DNA from: Acidimicrobiaceae bacterium
Lineage (GTDB): Bacteria > Actinomycetota > Acidimicrobiia > Acidimicrobiales > RAAP-2
Direction of reading: 5' to 3'
Length of the DNA stretch: 45,570 nt
NCBI GenBank assembly: GCA_003161575.1
Contig: PMOE01000072.1
Span: forward strand, 1-45,570
The notes under the pieces were generated by a model. That model was not told the origin of the DNA and did not search any database. It saw only the letters and a program-made list of their open reading frames with translations. The stretch's first letter is position 1. Every line of letters begins with the position of its first letter. Below, piece by piece: positions 1 to 8,959 of the stretch. A program made the position numbers and the translations under genes.

Positions 1-27
1 GGCAGGGGCAGGGGCAGGGGCAGGGGC
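1..27. repeat. Hexanucleotide repeat (GGCAGG)n coding an Ala-Pro hinge
   Basis: Four copies of GGCAGG plus a partial copy sit at the left edge. Read on the minus strand they encode alternating Pro and Ala, the flexible linker that follows an E2 lipoyl domain. Such repeats can vary in copy number by slippage, and the array may continue outside the window. Confidence 0.8.
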
Positions 28-294
28 CGATGGGCTGGCTACTGACGCGCCGCCGGCGCCGGACTCACCGATGACGGCCAAACGGGCACCGACCTGCACC
101 GTCTCGCCTTCTGGCACCAGGATCTCGGCCAGCACGCCGCTCGCAGGTGCGGGAACTTCGGTGTCCACCTTGTCCGTAGAGACCTCAAATAGCGGCTCGT
201 CCCGCGTTATTGGGTCACCGACTGCCTTTATCCAACGCGTGATCGTCCCCTCTGTGACGGTCTCGCCTAGTTGTGGCATCGTGACGTCAGGCAA
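1..294 (-). CDS. 2-oxoacid dehydrogenase E2 (dihydrolipoamide acyltransferase), N-terminal part
   Basis: Partial gene; the 3' part lies beyond the left edge. The 98 visible residues are a biotinyl/lipoyl domain (about residues 4-77) with [12 protein letters not shown] near the start and STDKVDTE around the lipoyl-lysine (K42), followed by an Ala/Pro-rich linker. E2 carries acyl groups between E1 and E3 of the pyruvate or 2-oxoglutarate dehydrogenase complex in the cytoplasm. The start is taken as TTG at 294: GGAAGGGGG lies just upstream and the codon overlaps the stop of the E3 gene by 8 bases (TTGCCTGA), so translation is probably coupled. An ATG at 279 is the alternative but would clip the first beta strand. 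The visible part cannot separate AceF from SucB; aceE at 6242 favours a role in pyruvate dehydrogenase. Confidence 0.88.
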   Translation of the reverse strand, partial: MPDVTMPQLGETVTEGTITRWIKAVGDPITRDEPLFEVSTDKVDTEVPAPASGVLAEILVPEGETVQVGARLAVIGESGAGGASVASPSAPAPAPAPA

Positions 295-1711
295 GGTGGA
301 GCCCCCTTCCGGTGAGTGCCAGCACCGTCTCGCCGAAATTCTCGGAGAGCGAAGGATGCGGCTGGATGAATTGGGCCACCTCGTCGGGCGTGGCCTCCCA
401 GTTGATAGCTAGATATCCCGCGCTCAACAGCTCGGTCACCCAGGGGCCGGCCATGTGCACGCCCACAATGCGGCCGACGGTTCCGTCGCCGCGTCGCTCA
501 GCCAGGACCTTCACCAGCCCCTCGGTATCGCCGATGATGCGGGCGCGGCTGTTGCCACCGAACGGGTCCTTCTTGGTGACAACATCCATGCCGCGCTGTT
601 TGGCCTGCGCCTCGGTCAGCCCGGCGAAAGCGACCTCAGGATGGCAGTAGATGGCCCAAGGGACCCGCTCGTAGTCGACTGGGATCATCGTTTCACCCAG
701 AATTCCCTTGATCACGACGATCGACTGAGCAAATCCCACGTGAGCCAACTGGGGCGCACCAGCCACCAGATCACCGACGGCCCACACGTTCTGGGCGTGC
801 GTCTGCTGGTACTCGTTGACCATGACCGCTCCCCGCTCGTCGAGCCAGACGCCGGTACCTTCGGCCAGCAGGCCTTCGCTGCGCGCCCTTCGGCCCACCG
901 AGACGACGACCATCGAGACGTCGAAGGAACGTCCGTCGTCGAGGCTGACCACGGTACCTGAGCCGTCAGCCTTTGGAGCATGGCCCTTCACCTCCGCCCC
1001 TGTGACGACCTCGATACCCCGCTTGCGAAAGGATCGCGCAACGACTGCGGTCACGTCGCTGTCACAGGCTGCCAAAATCGAATCGAGGGCCTCGAGCACG
1101 GTCACCTTGGCCCCTAGGTCACTGAGCAGTGACGCGAACTCGCACCCGATCGCACCACCTCCTACCACCGCAACCGATTCGGGCACTCGATCCAAATCGA
1201 GGAATTCGTCAGAGGTGAGGACCAGCTTCCCGTCGATGTCGAGTCCGGGCAGTGTCCGCGGTACCGATCCCGACGCGAGGATCACATGGCGACCCACCAG
1301 TTCGGTGCCGGCGTCCTCCCCATCGACGATCCGAACCCGACGACCCGGCAGCAGACATCCGGTCCCCGACAACACGGTCACCTTGCGGCCCTTCAACAAT
1401 CCAACAAGGCCCTTGTAGAGCTGATCTACCACCGTGTTCTTGCGAGCCTGGCTCACCGCGAAATTAATCGTAGGAGGAGCGACTTGAATGCCGAAGTTAC
1501 TGGCCCGACTCACGGTCCGGTGGACCGAGGCGGTCTCGAGGAACTCCTTGGCCGGGACGCACCCACGGTGCAGGCACGTCCCGCCTACCTTGTCCCGCTC
1601 GATCATGGCGATCGAGAGCCCGGCTGCTGCGCCGTAGAGGGCGGCGGCGTAGCCCCCTGGGCCGCCACCGACGACGACGACGTCGTACTGCGTCTCTTCT
1701 GTCGTCGTCAC
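287..1711 (-). CDS. lpdA: Dihydrolipoyl dehydrogenase (E3)
   Basis: FAD flavoprotein that reoxidises the dihydrolipoyl groups of E2 with NAD+. The 474 residues match the family length. The FAD-binding GGGPGG is at 15-20, the redox disulfide is in GGTCLHRGC (C46 and C51), the NAD-binding [12 protein letters not shown] is mid-protein, and the C-terminal catalytic pair is HPSLSE (H452, E457). The disulfide motif reads [10 protein letters not shown] rather than the commoner CLNVGCIPSK, a variant I believe occurs in actinobacterial enzymes. The start is GTG at 1711, directly preceded by AAAGGAGG, one of the few strong Shine-Dalgarno sites in the window. The gene overlaps the E2 gene downstream, forming an E3-E2 operon. 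Confidence 0.93.
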   Translation of the reverse strand: MTTTEETQYDVVVVGGGPGGYAAALYGAAAGLSIAMIERDKVGGTCLHRGCVPAKEFLETASVHRTVSRASNFGIQVAPPTINFAVSQARKNTVVDQLYKGLVGLLKGRKVTVLSGTGCLLPGRRVRIVDGEDAGTELVGRHVILASGSVPRTLPGLDIDGKLVLTSDEFLDLDRVPESVAVVGGGAIGCEFASLLSDLGAKVTVLEALDSILAACDSDVTAVVARSFRKRGIEVVTGAEVKGHAPKADGSGTVVSLDDGRSFDVSMVVVSVGRRARSEGLLAEGTGVWLDERGAVMVNEYQQTHAQNVWAVGDLVAGAPQLAHVGFAQSIVVIKGILGETMIPVDYERVPWAIYCHPEVAFAGLTEAQAKQRGMDVVTKKDPFGGNSRARIIGDTEGLVKVLAERRGDGTVGRIVGVHMAGPWVTELLSAGYLAINWEATPDEVAQFIQPHPSLSENFGETVLALTGRGLHLA

Positions 1712-1851
1712 ACTTCCTCCTTTCGCTCAGCCCCCTCCCCACGTGCGAGCCGTGCTGCATCCGGGCTGGCAAGCTCCCGCACTCCGCGCCGGCGTCCAGC
1801 CTACCGGTGCCCGACACGCCCTGTGCCTGAGGAGATGGTCCTCCCGCCGGG

Positions 1852-1857
1852 TAGATT
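1852..1857 (+). promoter_or_regulatory. Candidate -10 box of ydbS-like gene
   Basis: TAGATT ends 7 nt before the GTG at 1865, which would place transcription start at or next to the start codon (leaderless mRNA). No clear -35 hexamer is seen. Confidence 0.5.
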
Positions 1858-1864
1858 CCGAACC

Positions 1865-2353
1865 GTGGAAGGTCCATTCGCCCCGCCGATCGATCATCAG
1901 TGGGTCCCCGTCTCGAGACGGCTCGCCCACATGCGCCGGACGGTGCTGTTGACACTCGTGGTGCCGGTGGTCGGTGTCGTCGCCGGCCTCCTGTTCACCC
2001 TTGGCTGGCTGCCCGGGGCTACTGCACTGGCCGTCGCCGTCCTGGCCGTGGGTTGGGGATGGGGGGTGATCGGGCGGAACTGGCGCTCGTGGGGCTACAC
2101 CGAGCGGGCCGACGACCTCCTCGTGGTTCATGGCGCGATGTTCAAGAAGCTGGTCGTCGTTCCCTACGGTCGTATGCAGCTTGTCGACGTGGAGGCCGGA
2201 CCGATCGAACGCCTCTTCGGACTGGTCACCGTCAAGCTCCACACCGCCGCGGCGACCACCGACGCCCGGATCTGTGGCCTGGCACCCGATGAGGCGAAGG
2301 TTCTGCGGGACCGGCTCACCGCCCTGGGCGAAGCACACGCGGCCGGGCTCTGA
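1865..2353 (+). CDS. PH domain-containing membrane protein, YdbS-like
   Basis: A 162-residue protein with a soluble N-terminus, two adjacent membrane segments (about residues 25-68) and a bacterial PH (DUF304/bPH2) domain that includes WGYTERADDLLV and VVPYGRMQLVDV. In Bacillus the YdbS/YdbT pair has been linked to resistance to antimicrobial compounds; the biochemical role is unknown. GTG at 1865 is chosen because a TAGATT box ends 7 nt upstream and no Shine-Dalgarno is present; ATG at 1835 would add 10 residues and is the alternative. The YdbT-like gene starts one base after the stop, so the two form an operon. Confidence 0.8.
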   Translation: MEGPFAPPIDHQWVPVSRRLAHMRRTVLLTLVVPVVGVVAGLLFTLGWLPGATALAVAVLAVGWGWGVIGRNWRSWGYTERADDLLVVHGAMFKKLVVVPYGRMQLVDVEAGPIERLFGLVTVKLHTAAATTDARICGLAPDEAKVLRDRLTALGEAHAAGL

Positions 2354-2354
2354 G

Positions 2355-3833
2355 ATGGAGCCTGCGCCCGCCGGACCGGTCGGCGAGCCCGGGCGCCGGC
2401 TCCACCCGCTGACGCCCGTCGCCCTCGGTGGACGGGTCCTCGGCATCCTCGTCGTCTTCATCGCCTTCTCGGGTTTGGACTCCTCGACGGGCTCCTCGTC
2501 GGGCACGAGCGGAGGCGGGGTCCTTCCCTACGTCATCTTCGCCGCCATCTTTGCCATGTTGATCATGGCGCGGGGGTTCGTGGCGTGGCTCACGACCGAA
2601 TACTGGGTGGAGTCAGGCGAACTGCGGGTGGACTCGGGGCTGCTCCAACGCCGTTCCAAACGAGTCCGGCTCGATCGGCTCCAGAGCGTCGACGTCCTCA
2701 AGCCGCTCTCGGCTCGGGTCTTTGGCCTGGCCGAGCTGCGGGTCACCACGGCGGGCACCGAAAAGGCCTCGGTGCGGCTCCGCTTTGTCAACCTCGGTGT
2801 CGCCCAAGGGCTGCGAGCCGAACTCCTCGGCCGTTCGGCCGGGCTCGGTTCGGGTGTGGCCGAAGCGCCTGAACATCCGCTGGTGGTGGTGCCACACGGC
2901 ACCCTGATCGGGTCGGTGCTGTTACAGATTCTGTCGTGGCGTCTTGTGATGATCGTCGGCGGCTCGGTCCTGTTGATTGTCGAATCCTCCGCCGGCACCG
3001 GTCGGCACCAGGCGGCGGCCGGCGCGGCTGTCGCCGTCCTGTTCTCGGTGCTGCTGATCCTGGGTCATACGATCTGGCGCCGGGTCAGCACACTGTGGAA
3101 CTTCACTGTCGCCGAGTCCCCTGACGGGCTCCGGATCCGCCACGGCCTTCTCTCCACTAGCCACCAGACGGTGCCGGCGGGACGGGTCCAAGCCATCCGC
3201 ATCCACCAACCGGCCCTTTGGCGGCCCTTCGGCTGGGCGGCTGTCGAGATCAATGTGGCCGGATACGCCGGGAATCGTGAGTCCCAGAACACCATGCTGC
3301 TCCCCGTTGCGCCCCGGAGCTTCGCTGAATGGCTGGTGAGCCGGCTGCTGGGCACCGTCGTCGGGTCGGTGCCAGTCATGAAGCCGCCCACACGGGCGCG
3401 CCTGCGGGCGCCCGTGTGGTGGCGCTACGAGTCTGCGGGTTCCGATGGTCGGGTCTTTTTGACCAGCCACGGTGTGCTCTCTCGGACCGTCGAAGCGGTG
3501 CCGCACGAACGAACCCAGAGCGTGCGCCTGACCGCCGGACCGTGGCAACGCGGACTCGGGCTGGCCACGGTGCATCTGGACTCGACCCGCGGACCGGTCA
3601 AGATCCGAGCGCGCTTTCGCGACGCGACCGAGGCCCGAGCCATCCTCGACGCACAGGCCGAGCGGTCCCGTCATGCCCGGCGTCACTCGGCCGCCCCTCT
3701 TGCGGCCCCGACGCCAGCGAACGCCACGACTGCGAACACGGGCAACCCTCTCGGCAACGGGTCGGGGCCGGTGATGCCCCCGCCGATCGGATCACTCCCC
3801 TCGAGGTTCGGTCCTGATTCGGTCGGCCCCTGA
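2355..3833 (+). CDS. PH domain-containing membrane protein, YdbT-like
   Basis: A 492-residue membrane protein with repeated bPH2 (DUF304) domains. The visible repeat units are WVESGELRVDSGLLQRRSKR with RLDRLQSVDVL, a second set around LRIRHGLLSTSHQTVPAGRV, and a third around VFLTSHGVLSRTVEAVPHER. Each is preceded by hydrophobic segments, two near residues 25-80 and a pair near 190-240. The C-terminal 45 residues are Pro/Ala/Asn-rich and look disordered. The ATG follows the stop of the YdbS-like gene by one base, so translation is probably coupled. The family is known as the partner of YdbS at the cytoplasmic membrane; its molecular function is not established. Confidence 0.85.
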   Translation: MEPAPAGPVGEPGRRLHPLTPVALGGRVLGILVVFIAFSGLDSSTGSSSGTSGGGVLPYVIFAAIFAMLIMARGFVAWLTTEYWVESGELRVDSGLLQRRSKRVRLDRLQSVDVLKPLSARVFGLAELRVTTAGTEKASVRLRFVNLGVAQGLRAELLGRSAGLGSGVAEAPEHPLVVVPHGTLIGSVLLQILSWRLVMIVGGSVLLIVESSAGTGRHQAAAGAAVAVLFSVLLILGHTIWRRVSTLWNFTVAESPDGLRIRHGLLSTSHQTVPAGRVQAIRIHQPALWRPFGWAAVEINVAGYAGNRESQNTMLLPVAPRSFAEWLVSRLLGTVVGSVPVMKPPTRARLRAPVWWRYESAGSDGRVFLTSHGVLSRTVEAVPHERTQSVRLTAGPWQRGLGLATVHLDSTRGPVKIRARFRDATEARAILDAQAERSRHARRHSAAPLAAPTPANATTANTGNPLGNGSGPVMPPPIGSLPSRFGPDSVGP

Positions 3834-3854
3834 CCAGCGCCAGTGCATCTTCGA

Positions 3855-4862
3855 TTATTTGGCCAGCCCCTCGACCGCCCGTCGGATCCGAGCGGCCGTC
3901 CGCCCGGCTCGCACACCGACGATCTGGGACGCCGCTGCGACCCCGGTCACCGGGTGATACGCGTCTGAGGCGGCGGTGAGCGCCTGGTCCTCATCGTCAC
4001 TCAGCTCCAGCTCGGCAGCTTCGGCGTTGGCCTCGGCCTGTTCAATAGTCGAGGCGCCCGGAATCACCACGACGTTCGGGCGGCGCAGGAGCCAAGCCAG
4101 GGCCACCTGTGAGCACGTTGCGTCGTGGGCTGCAGCCACCGCGCGCAACACCGACAGCACCGGAGCGAAGCGTCGGAGGTTGTCGGGCAAGAAGGCGGGG
4201 GTGGCCCCGCGCATCCCACCGGGGATGTGGTCGAGGTCGTAGCGCCCACTGAGCAGGCCCTGGCTCAACGGGCTGTAGGCGATGACGAGCCGGTCGTTGG
4301 CCTGGGCCCAAGCAACCAGCTCGTTTTCGGGGCCCCGGTCGATCAGGCTGTACTTGACCTGGTTTGACAGGACCGGCGACCCGAGTGCGCACTCGGCCTC
4401 TCGCCATTGGGGCAACGAGAAGTTGCTCACACCGACGTGACGCACCAGGCCCTCGCGTCGGAGCTTGGCCATCGCCATCATGGTCGAGCGGACCGGCACC
4501 ACCGGGTTGTGCCAATGCACCTGATAGAGGTCGATCACATCGATATCGAGCCGGCGCAGGCTACCCCTGGCGCGACGGCCAACTACCGGATCGAGCGGGA
4601 CGACGGGGAACAGCTTGGTCGCCACAAAGACGTCGCTCCGGCGGCCTTTCACGGCACGTCCGACGATTTCTTCGGAGTGTCCGAAGGCATATGCCTCGGC
4701 CGTGTCGATGAGGTTGATCCCGAGATCGATGGCTCTGTTCAAGAGCCGGGGAGCGACGTCGCTCGCGTACGACGAGCCGTATCCCCACTCGCTCGAGCCG
4801 AACTGCCACGTACCCAGACCAACCGCGGAGAGCCGCACTCCGGCGACCTCTACGAACTTCAT
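3855..4862 (-). CDS. Aldo/keto reductase
   Basis: NADPH-dependent oxidoreductase with a TIM-barrel fold; 335 residues is normal for the family. The catalytic tetrad is visible as D53 and Y58 (IDTAEAY), K83 (VATKLF) and H116 (YQVHWH). The cofactor-binding region near the C-terminus contains VVIPGASTIEQAEAN. The substrate cannot be told. The gene lies 13 bp downstream of a type II 3-hydroxyacyl-CoA dehydrogenase-like gene on the same strand and is probably co-transcribed with it. Start ATG at 4862. Confidence 0.9.
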   Translation of the reverse strand: MKFVEVAGVRLSAVGLGTWQFGSSEWGYGSSYASDVAPRLLNRAIDLGINLIDTAEAYAFGHSEEIVGRAVKGRRSDVFVATKLFPVVPLDPVVGRRARGSLRRLDIDVIDLYQVHWHNPVVPVRSTMMAMAKLRREGLVRHVGVSNFSLPQWREAECALGSPVLSNQVKYSLIDRGPENELVAWAQANDRLVIAYSPLSQGLLSGRYDLDHIPGGMRGATPAFLPDNLRRFAPVLSVLRAVAAAHDATCSQVALAWLLRRPNVVVIPGASTIEQAEANAEAAELELSDDEDQALTAASDAYHPVTGVAAASQIVGVRAGRTAARIRRAVEGLAK

Positions 4863-4875
4863 CGTGACGCCGCGC

Positions 4876-5637
4876 TCACTTGGGCGGCATGCGGATGCCG
4901 CCGTCGAGACGGATGACCTCGGCGTTCAAGTAGTTGTTCTTCGCCATTTCGACCACCAGCTGGCCGTATTGGGCCGGGACGCCCAGGCGCTTGGGGAATA
5001 AGACGGACTGTCCGAGGGCGTCGCGCTGGTCGTCGGGGAGCATGGCCAGCAGCGGCGTGTCGAAGAGACCCGGAGCGATCGCCATCACCCGGATGCCCAC
5101 AACCGAGAGGTCACGAGCGGCGGGGAGGGTCATACCGACAATCGCGCCCTTAGAGGCGGAGTAAGCGAGCTGGCCGGTCTGACCGTCGAAGGCTGCCACC
5201 GACGCCGTGTTGACGATGAGTCCACGCTCGCCGTCTGCGCCGGGTTCGGTCTTGGCCATGGCCGAGGCCGCCTTTGTCATCACGTTGAAGGTGCCGATCA
5301 CGTTGAGCCTTTGGATGAACTCGAAAGCACTCAGATCGTGCGGTGAGCCGTCCCGGTTGATGACCCGGCCGACCCAGCCGGTGCCGGCGCAGTTGATGGC
5401 GAGCCGCAAGACGCTCCCGTCAGCCGCCTGGTCGACGGCGCGCTGACAGTCGTCGGGCTCGGTGACGTCCCCCGCGGCATAGTTCCCACCGACCTCCTCG
5501 GCCACCGACTTGGCCCCGTCCTCGTTGCGGTCAAAGACGGTGACCCGGACCCCTTGAGCCCCGAGGGCCCGTGCCGTAGCCGCACCGAGGCCTGATGCAC
5601 CGCCCGTGATGATTGCCGAAATACCGTTGAGCTCCAT
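4876..5637 (-). CDS. SDR family 3-hydroxyacyl-CoA dehydrogenase, type II-like
   Basis: A 253-residue short-chain dehydrogenase with the NAD-binding motif TGGASGLG at 11-18, a conserved NTASVAAFDGQTGQ segment bearing the catalytic serine region, YSASK as the catalytic Tyr-Lys motif, and a PGLFDTPLL loop after the sixth strand. The AFDGQTGQLAYSASKGA segment and the C-terminal YLNAEVIRLDGGIRM closely resemble HSD17B10/type II 3-hydroxyacyl-CoA dehydrogenases, which oxidise 3-hydroxyacyl-CoA with NAD+ in beta-oxidation; other hydroxy substrates are possible. It is first in a two-gene unit with the aldo/keto reductase. The ATG at 5637 has TACCAT ending 6 nt upstream. Confidence 0.88.
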   Translation of the reverse strand: MELNGISAIITGGASGLGAATARALGAQGVRVTVFDRNEDGAKSVAEEVGGNYAAGDVTEPDDCQRAVDQAADGSVLRLAINCAGTGWVGRVINRDGSPHDLSAFEFIQRLNVIGTFNVMTKAASAMAKTEPGADGERGLIVNTASVAAFDGQTGQLAYSASKGAIVGMTLPAARDLSVVGIRVMAIAPGLFDTPLLAMLPDDQRDALGQSVLFPKRLGVPAQYGQLVVEMAKNNYLNAEVIRLDGGIRMPPK

Positions 5638-5643
5638 GCCCGC

Positions 5644-5649
5644 ATGGTA
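5644..5649 (-). promoter_or_regulatory. Candidate -10 box of the SDR/AKR unit
   Basis: On the minus strand TACCAT is followed by 6 nt and then the ATG at 5637, the leaderless arrangement that recurs through the window. Confidence 0.55.
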
Positions 5650-5691
5650 CGGGCGGGAACCGGCACACCACCAAACGGCGTCCCGGCACCC

Positions 5692-6159
5692 TCAGCGCCC
5701 CGAGGTCCCCCTGCCCGAGGTGGCCGCAGCGACGGCCAGCTGATCGACAACGTCATTCCAGCGGTCCCCTGAGTGCCCCTTGACCCAGCGCCATGTGATC
5801 TGGTGGGCCGGATCGAGGGCGAGCTCGATAAGGGGTTCCCACAGATCACGATTGGCAACCGGCTTGTTCTGGGAGTTCATCCAGTTGCGCCGGTGCCACC
5901 CGACCCACCAGCGCTGGGTGAAACAGTTCACGACATACGTGGAATCGCTCACGACCTCGAGGGCCGGGTGCTCGGGGGTCACGAGCGCCCTGATCGCCTC
6001 CAGGGCGGCGGTGATCTCCATCCGCTGGTTGGTGGTCTGCCCCTCGGCTCCACTGGCGTAAGCCGCGCCGGGCACCACCCACCCCCAGCCTCCCCGGCCC
6101 GGGTTCCCGAGACACGAGCCGTCGGTGTAGACGACTGTGGGTCGGTCCGCGTCGGTCAT
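5692..6159 (-). CDS. rnhA: Ribonuclease HI
   Basis: Endonuclease that cuts the RNA strand of RNA-DNA hybrids, removing Okazaki primers and R-loops. The 155 residues carry the whole active site: D13 (YTDGSC), E48 (NQRMEIT), D72 (VSDST), H129 (VKGHSG) and D139. There is no N-terminal hybrid-binding domain and no C-terminal phosphatase fusion as in some actinobacterial homologues. ATG at 6157-6159 is chosen because it puts the first strand immediately before YTDGSC; an upstream extension lacks family features. Divergent from aceE across 82 bp. Confidence 0.93.
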   Translation of the reverse strand: MTDADRPTVVYTDGSCLGNPGRGGWGWVVPGAAYASGAEGQTTNQRMEITAALEAIRALVTPEHPALEVVSDSTYVVNCFTQRWWVGWHRRNWMNSQNKPVANRDLWEPLIELALDPAHQITWRWVKGHSGDRWNDVVDQLAVAAATSGRGTSGR

Positions 6160-6229
6160 GGCGTCATGTGTACTACGACACGCCCTGGCGCCTGGGCACC
6201 AGTGGGTGTCGAGCCTCAGTGACCGGCGG

Positions 6230-6235
6230 TAGCGT
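6230..6235 (+). promoter_or_regulatory. Candidate -10 box of aceE
   Basis: TAGCGT ends 6 nt before the GTG at 6242. No Shine-Dalgarno sequence precedes the GTG, so a leaderless transcript is likely. Confidence 0.55.
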
Positions 6236-6241
6236 GGGGTT

Positions 6242-8950
6242 GTGCTCTTTGACGGGATCTCCCACCAGGTCCCCGACATCGACCCGGCCGAGACGGCTGA
6301 GTGGCTCGACTCCTTCGACGCTGTCGTGGACGCTCAGGGCCGGACGCGGGGCCGTTTCTTGCTCATGAAGCTGCTCGAGCGCGCCCGGGCCAAGCAGGTG
6401 GATTTCCCCGCCATGGTGTCCACGCCCTATGTGAACACCATCTCGCCCGACGAGGAGCCGTGGTTCCCCGGTGACGAGCACATCGAGCGACGGATCCGTG
6501 CCTTCATCCGCTGGAATGCCGCCGTCATGGTGGTGCGGGCCAACATGCGCACCGAGGGAATCGGCGGCCACCTATCCACCTATGCCAGCTCGGCCTCGCT
6601 CTACGAGGTGGGGTTCAATCACTTCTTCCGGGGCAAGGACGACGGCGGGGCCGGGGACCAGGTCTTCTTCCAGGGTCACGCCTCACCGGGGATCTACGCC
6701 CGATCGTACGTCGAAGGTCGGCTCAGCGAGACTCAGCTCGACAACTTTCGCCACGAGGTGGCGGGGAACGGGCTCCCGAGCTATCCCCACCCCCGGCTCC
6801 TGCCCGACTTCTGGGAATTCCCGACGGTGTCGATGGGTCTCGGGCCGATCAGCGCCATCTACCAGGCCCACATCAACCGCTACCTCCGTCACCGCGAGCT
6901 GGTCGACACTACGGGCAGCCGGGTCTGGTGCTTCGTCGGCGACGGAGAGATGGACGAGCCCGAGTCGATCGGTGCCCTCGGAGTTGCCGGGCGCGAGCAC
7001 CTCGACAACCTCATCTTCGTGGTCAACTGCAATCTCCAGCGCCTCGACGGTCCGGTCCGGGGCAACGGCAAGATCATCCAGGAACTCGAGGCCCTCTTTC
7101 GGGGCGCGGGCTGGAACGTCATCAAGGTCATCTGGGGCTCGAAGTGGGACGAACTGCTGGCCCGCGACGTTGACGGCGTCCTGCTCGACCGAATGAACAC
7201 GACCGTCGACGGGGAGTTCCAGAAATACGCCACCGAGTCCGGCGCCTACATCCGCGAGCACTTCTTTGGCCCCGACCCCCGCTTGCGCAAGATGGTCGAG
7301 CACCTGAGCGACGATGAGCTGGTGGCCTTGCCCAGGGGCGGCCACGACTACCGAAAGCTCTACGCCGCCTACAAATTGGCGACCGAGCAACGGGGCGCGC
7401 CGACCGCCATTCTGGCCAAGACGATCAAAGGCTGGACCCTCGGGCCCCAGATCGAAGCCCGCAACGCCACCCACCAGATCAAGAAGATGGACAAGGCGCA
7501 GCTCCACGCCCTGCGTGACCGCCTCTACCTGACCGATGAAATCCCCGACGAGGCCCTCGAAGCCGACGCACCGCCGTACTACCGCCCGCTGGCGGGATCT
7601 GAGACCCACGACTACCTCATGGCACGGCGCAAGGTGTTGGCCGGGTCGCTCCCCCGCCGGGTGGTGCGGCCGAACACCCCCGAGCTGCCCGATCCCAAGG
7701 TCTTCTCCGACCTGATGGCCGGTTCGGGAAAGCAGGCCGCTTCGACCACCATGGCCTTCGCCCGGCTACTGCGGAACCTCGTGCGCGACCCGCGCTTTGG
7801 ATCACGGGTGGCGCCAATCGTCTCGGACGAGGCGCGCACGTTCGGACTCGAACCGATCATCGCGGAGGCCAAGATCTACGCGCCCGATGGCCAGCACTAC
7901 ATCCCCGTCGACGCCGACCTGCCCTTGAACTACGCCGAGAGCATCACGGGCCAGGTACTAGAAGAAGGCATCACCGAAGCGGGCGCCCTGGCCTCATTCA
8001 CCGCGCTCGCGACCTCCTACGCCACGTGGGGTCACCCGATGCTGCCGGTGTTCCTCTTCTATTCGATGTTCGGCTTTCAGCGGGTGGGCGACCTGACCTG
8101 GGCTCTCGGCGACATCCGGGGCCGGGGCATCCTGGCCGGGTGCACCGCGGGACGCACCACCTTGCTCGGCGAGGGGCTTCAGCATGACGACGGCCACTCA
8201 CCGCTGCTCGCCTCGGTCAATCCTGCCGCCGTGGTCTACGACGCGGCTTTCGCCTACGAGGTAGCGGTCGTGGTCGAAGACGCCATCCGCCGAATGTTCG
8301 GCCCCGAACCCGAGGACCGGTTCTGGTACCTCACCCTCTACAACGAGACCTACCCGATGCCGGCCCTGCCCGAAGGGCCCGCGGGTGAGGCGATGCGTCG
8401 GGGCATCCTCGAGGGCATCTACCGCTTCGCCGGCCCCGCCATCGACGGCGCCGCTCGCCGTGCCACTCTCTGCTTCTCCGGACCGCTGTGGCACGTTGCC
8501 CTCGAGGCCCGCCAACTGTTGGCCGACGACTGGGGGGTCTCGGCCGACGCGTGGTCAGCCACGTCGTGGACCCAGCTACGGGCCGACGCCATCTCGACCG
8601 AACGCTGGAACCGCCTCCACCCGACCGAAGCGCCCCGCGTCGCGGTGGTGACCCAGGCCCTTGGGACGGGAACCGGACCGGTGGTGGCGGTGACCGATTT
8701 CGTCCGCGCCGTGCCCGACCAGGTGGCTCGCTGGGTACCCCGCCCCTTCATCTCGCTCGGGACCGACGGCTTCGGCCGCTCCGATGCCCGCGAGGCGTTG
8801 CGCCGCTACTTCGAGATCGACGCGGCCCACGTGGTGGTGGCAGTCCTCTCCTCCTTGGCGAAGGCCGGTGCAATTGAACCGCGCGAGGTGGCCGACGCCA
8901 TCGTCCGCTTCGGTATCGACCCCGATGCGGTCGAACCCTTCGCCATCTGA
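6242..8950 (+). CDS. aceE: Pyruvate dehydrogenase E1 component, homodimeric type
   Basis: Thiamin-diphosphate enzyme that decarboxylates pyruvate and reductively acetylates the E2 lipoyl group. At 902 residues it has the length of the single-chain AceE rather than the alpha/beta form. The ThDP/Mg motif GDGEMDEPES followed by NLIFVVNCNLQRLDG is clear, as are the upstream GGHLSTYAS and FFQGHASPG segments of the active site and the transketolase C-terminal domain. It is monocistronic, and the E3-E2 genes lie about 4.5 kb away on the other strand, as in actinobacteria where AceE shares E2/E3 with other complexes. GTG at 6242 is supported by the TAGCGT box. Confidence 0.95.
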   Translation: MLFDGISHQVPDIDPAETAEWLDSFDAVVDAQGRTRGRFLLMKLLERARAKQVDFPAMVSTPYVNTISPDEEPWFPGDEHIERRIRAFIRWNAAVMVVRANMRTEGIGGHLSTYASSASLYEVGFNHFFRGKDDGGAGDQVFFQGHASPGIYARSYVEGRLSETQLDNFRHEVAGNGLPSYPHPRLLPDFWEFPTVSMGLGPISAIYQAHINRYLRHRELVDTTGSRVWCFVGDGEMDEPESIGALGVAGREHLDNLIFVVNCNLQRLDGPVRGNGKIIQELEALFRGAGWNVIKVIWGSKWDELLARDVDGVLLDRMNTTVDGEFQKYATESGAYIREHFFGPDPRLRKMVEHLSDDELVALPRGGHDYRKLYAAYKLATEQRGAPTAILAKTIKGWTLGPQIEARNATHQIKKMDKAQLHALRDRLYLTDEIPDEALEADAPPYYRPLAGSETHDYLMARRKVLAGSLPRRVVRPNTPELPDPKVFSDLMAGSGKQAASTTMAFARLLRNLVRDPRFGSRVAPIVSDEARTFGLEPIIAEAKIYAPDGQHYIPVDADLPLNYAESITGQVLEEGITEAGALASFTALATSYATWGHPMLPVFLFYSMFGFQRVGDLTWALGDIRGRGILAGCTAGRTTLLGEGLQHDDGHSPLLASVNPAAVVYDAAFAYEVAVVVEDAIRRMFGPEPEDRFWYLTLYNETYPMPALPEGPAGEAMRRGILEGIYRFAGPAIDGAARRATLCFSGPLWHVALEARQLLADDWGVSADAWSATSWTQLRADAISTERWNRLHPTEAPRVAVVTQALGTGTGPVVAVTDFVRAVPDQVARWVPRPFISLGTDGFGRSDAREALRRYFEIDAAHVVVAVLSSLAKAGAIEPREVADAIVRFGIDPDAVEPFAI

Positions 8951-8959
8951 ACAGACGTG

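Noticed and set aside
1727-2506. Open frame of 259 codons on the minus strand over the YdbS/YdbT-like genes
   Set aside because: It is the mirror of conserved plus-strand genes, is rich in Arg/Pro/His and has no family motif; a high-GC shadow.
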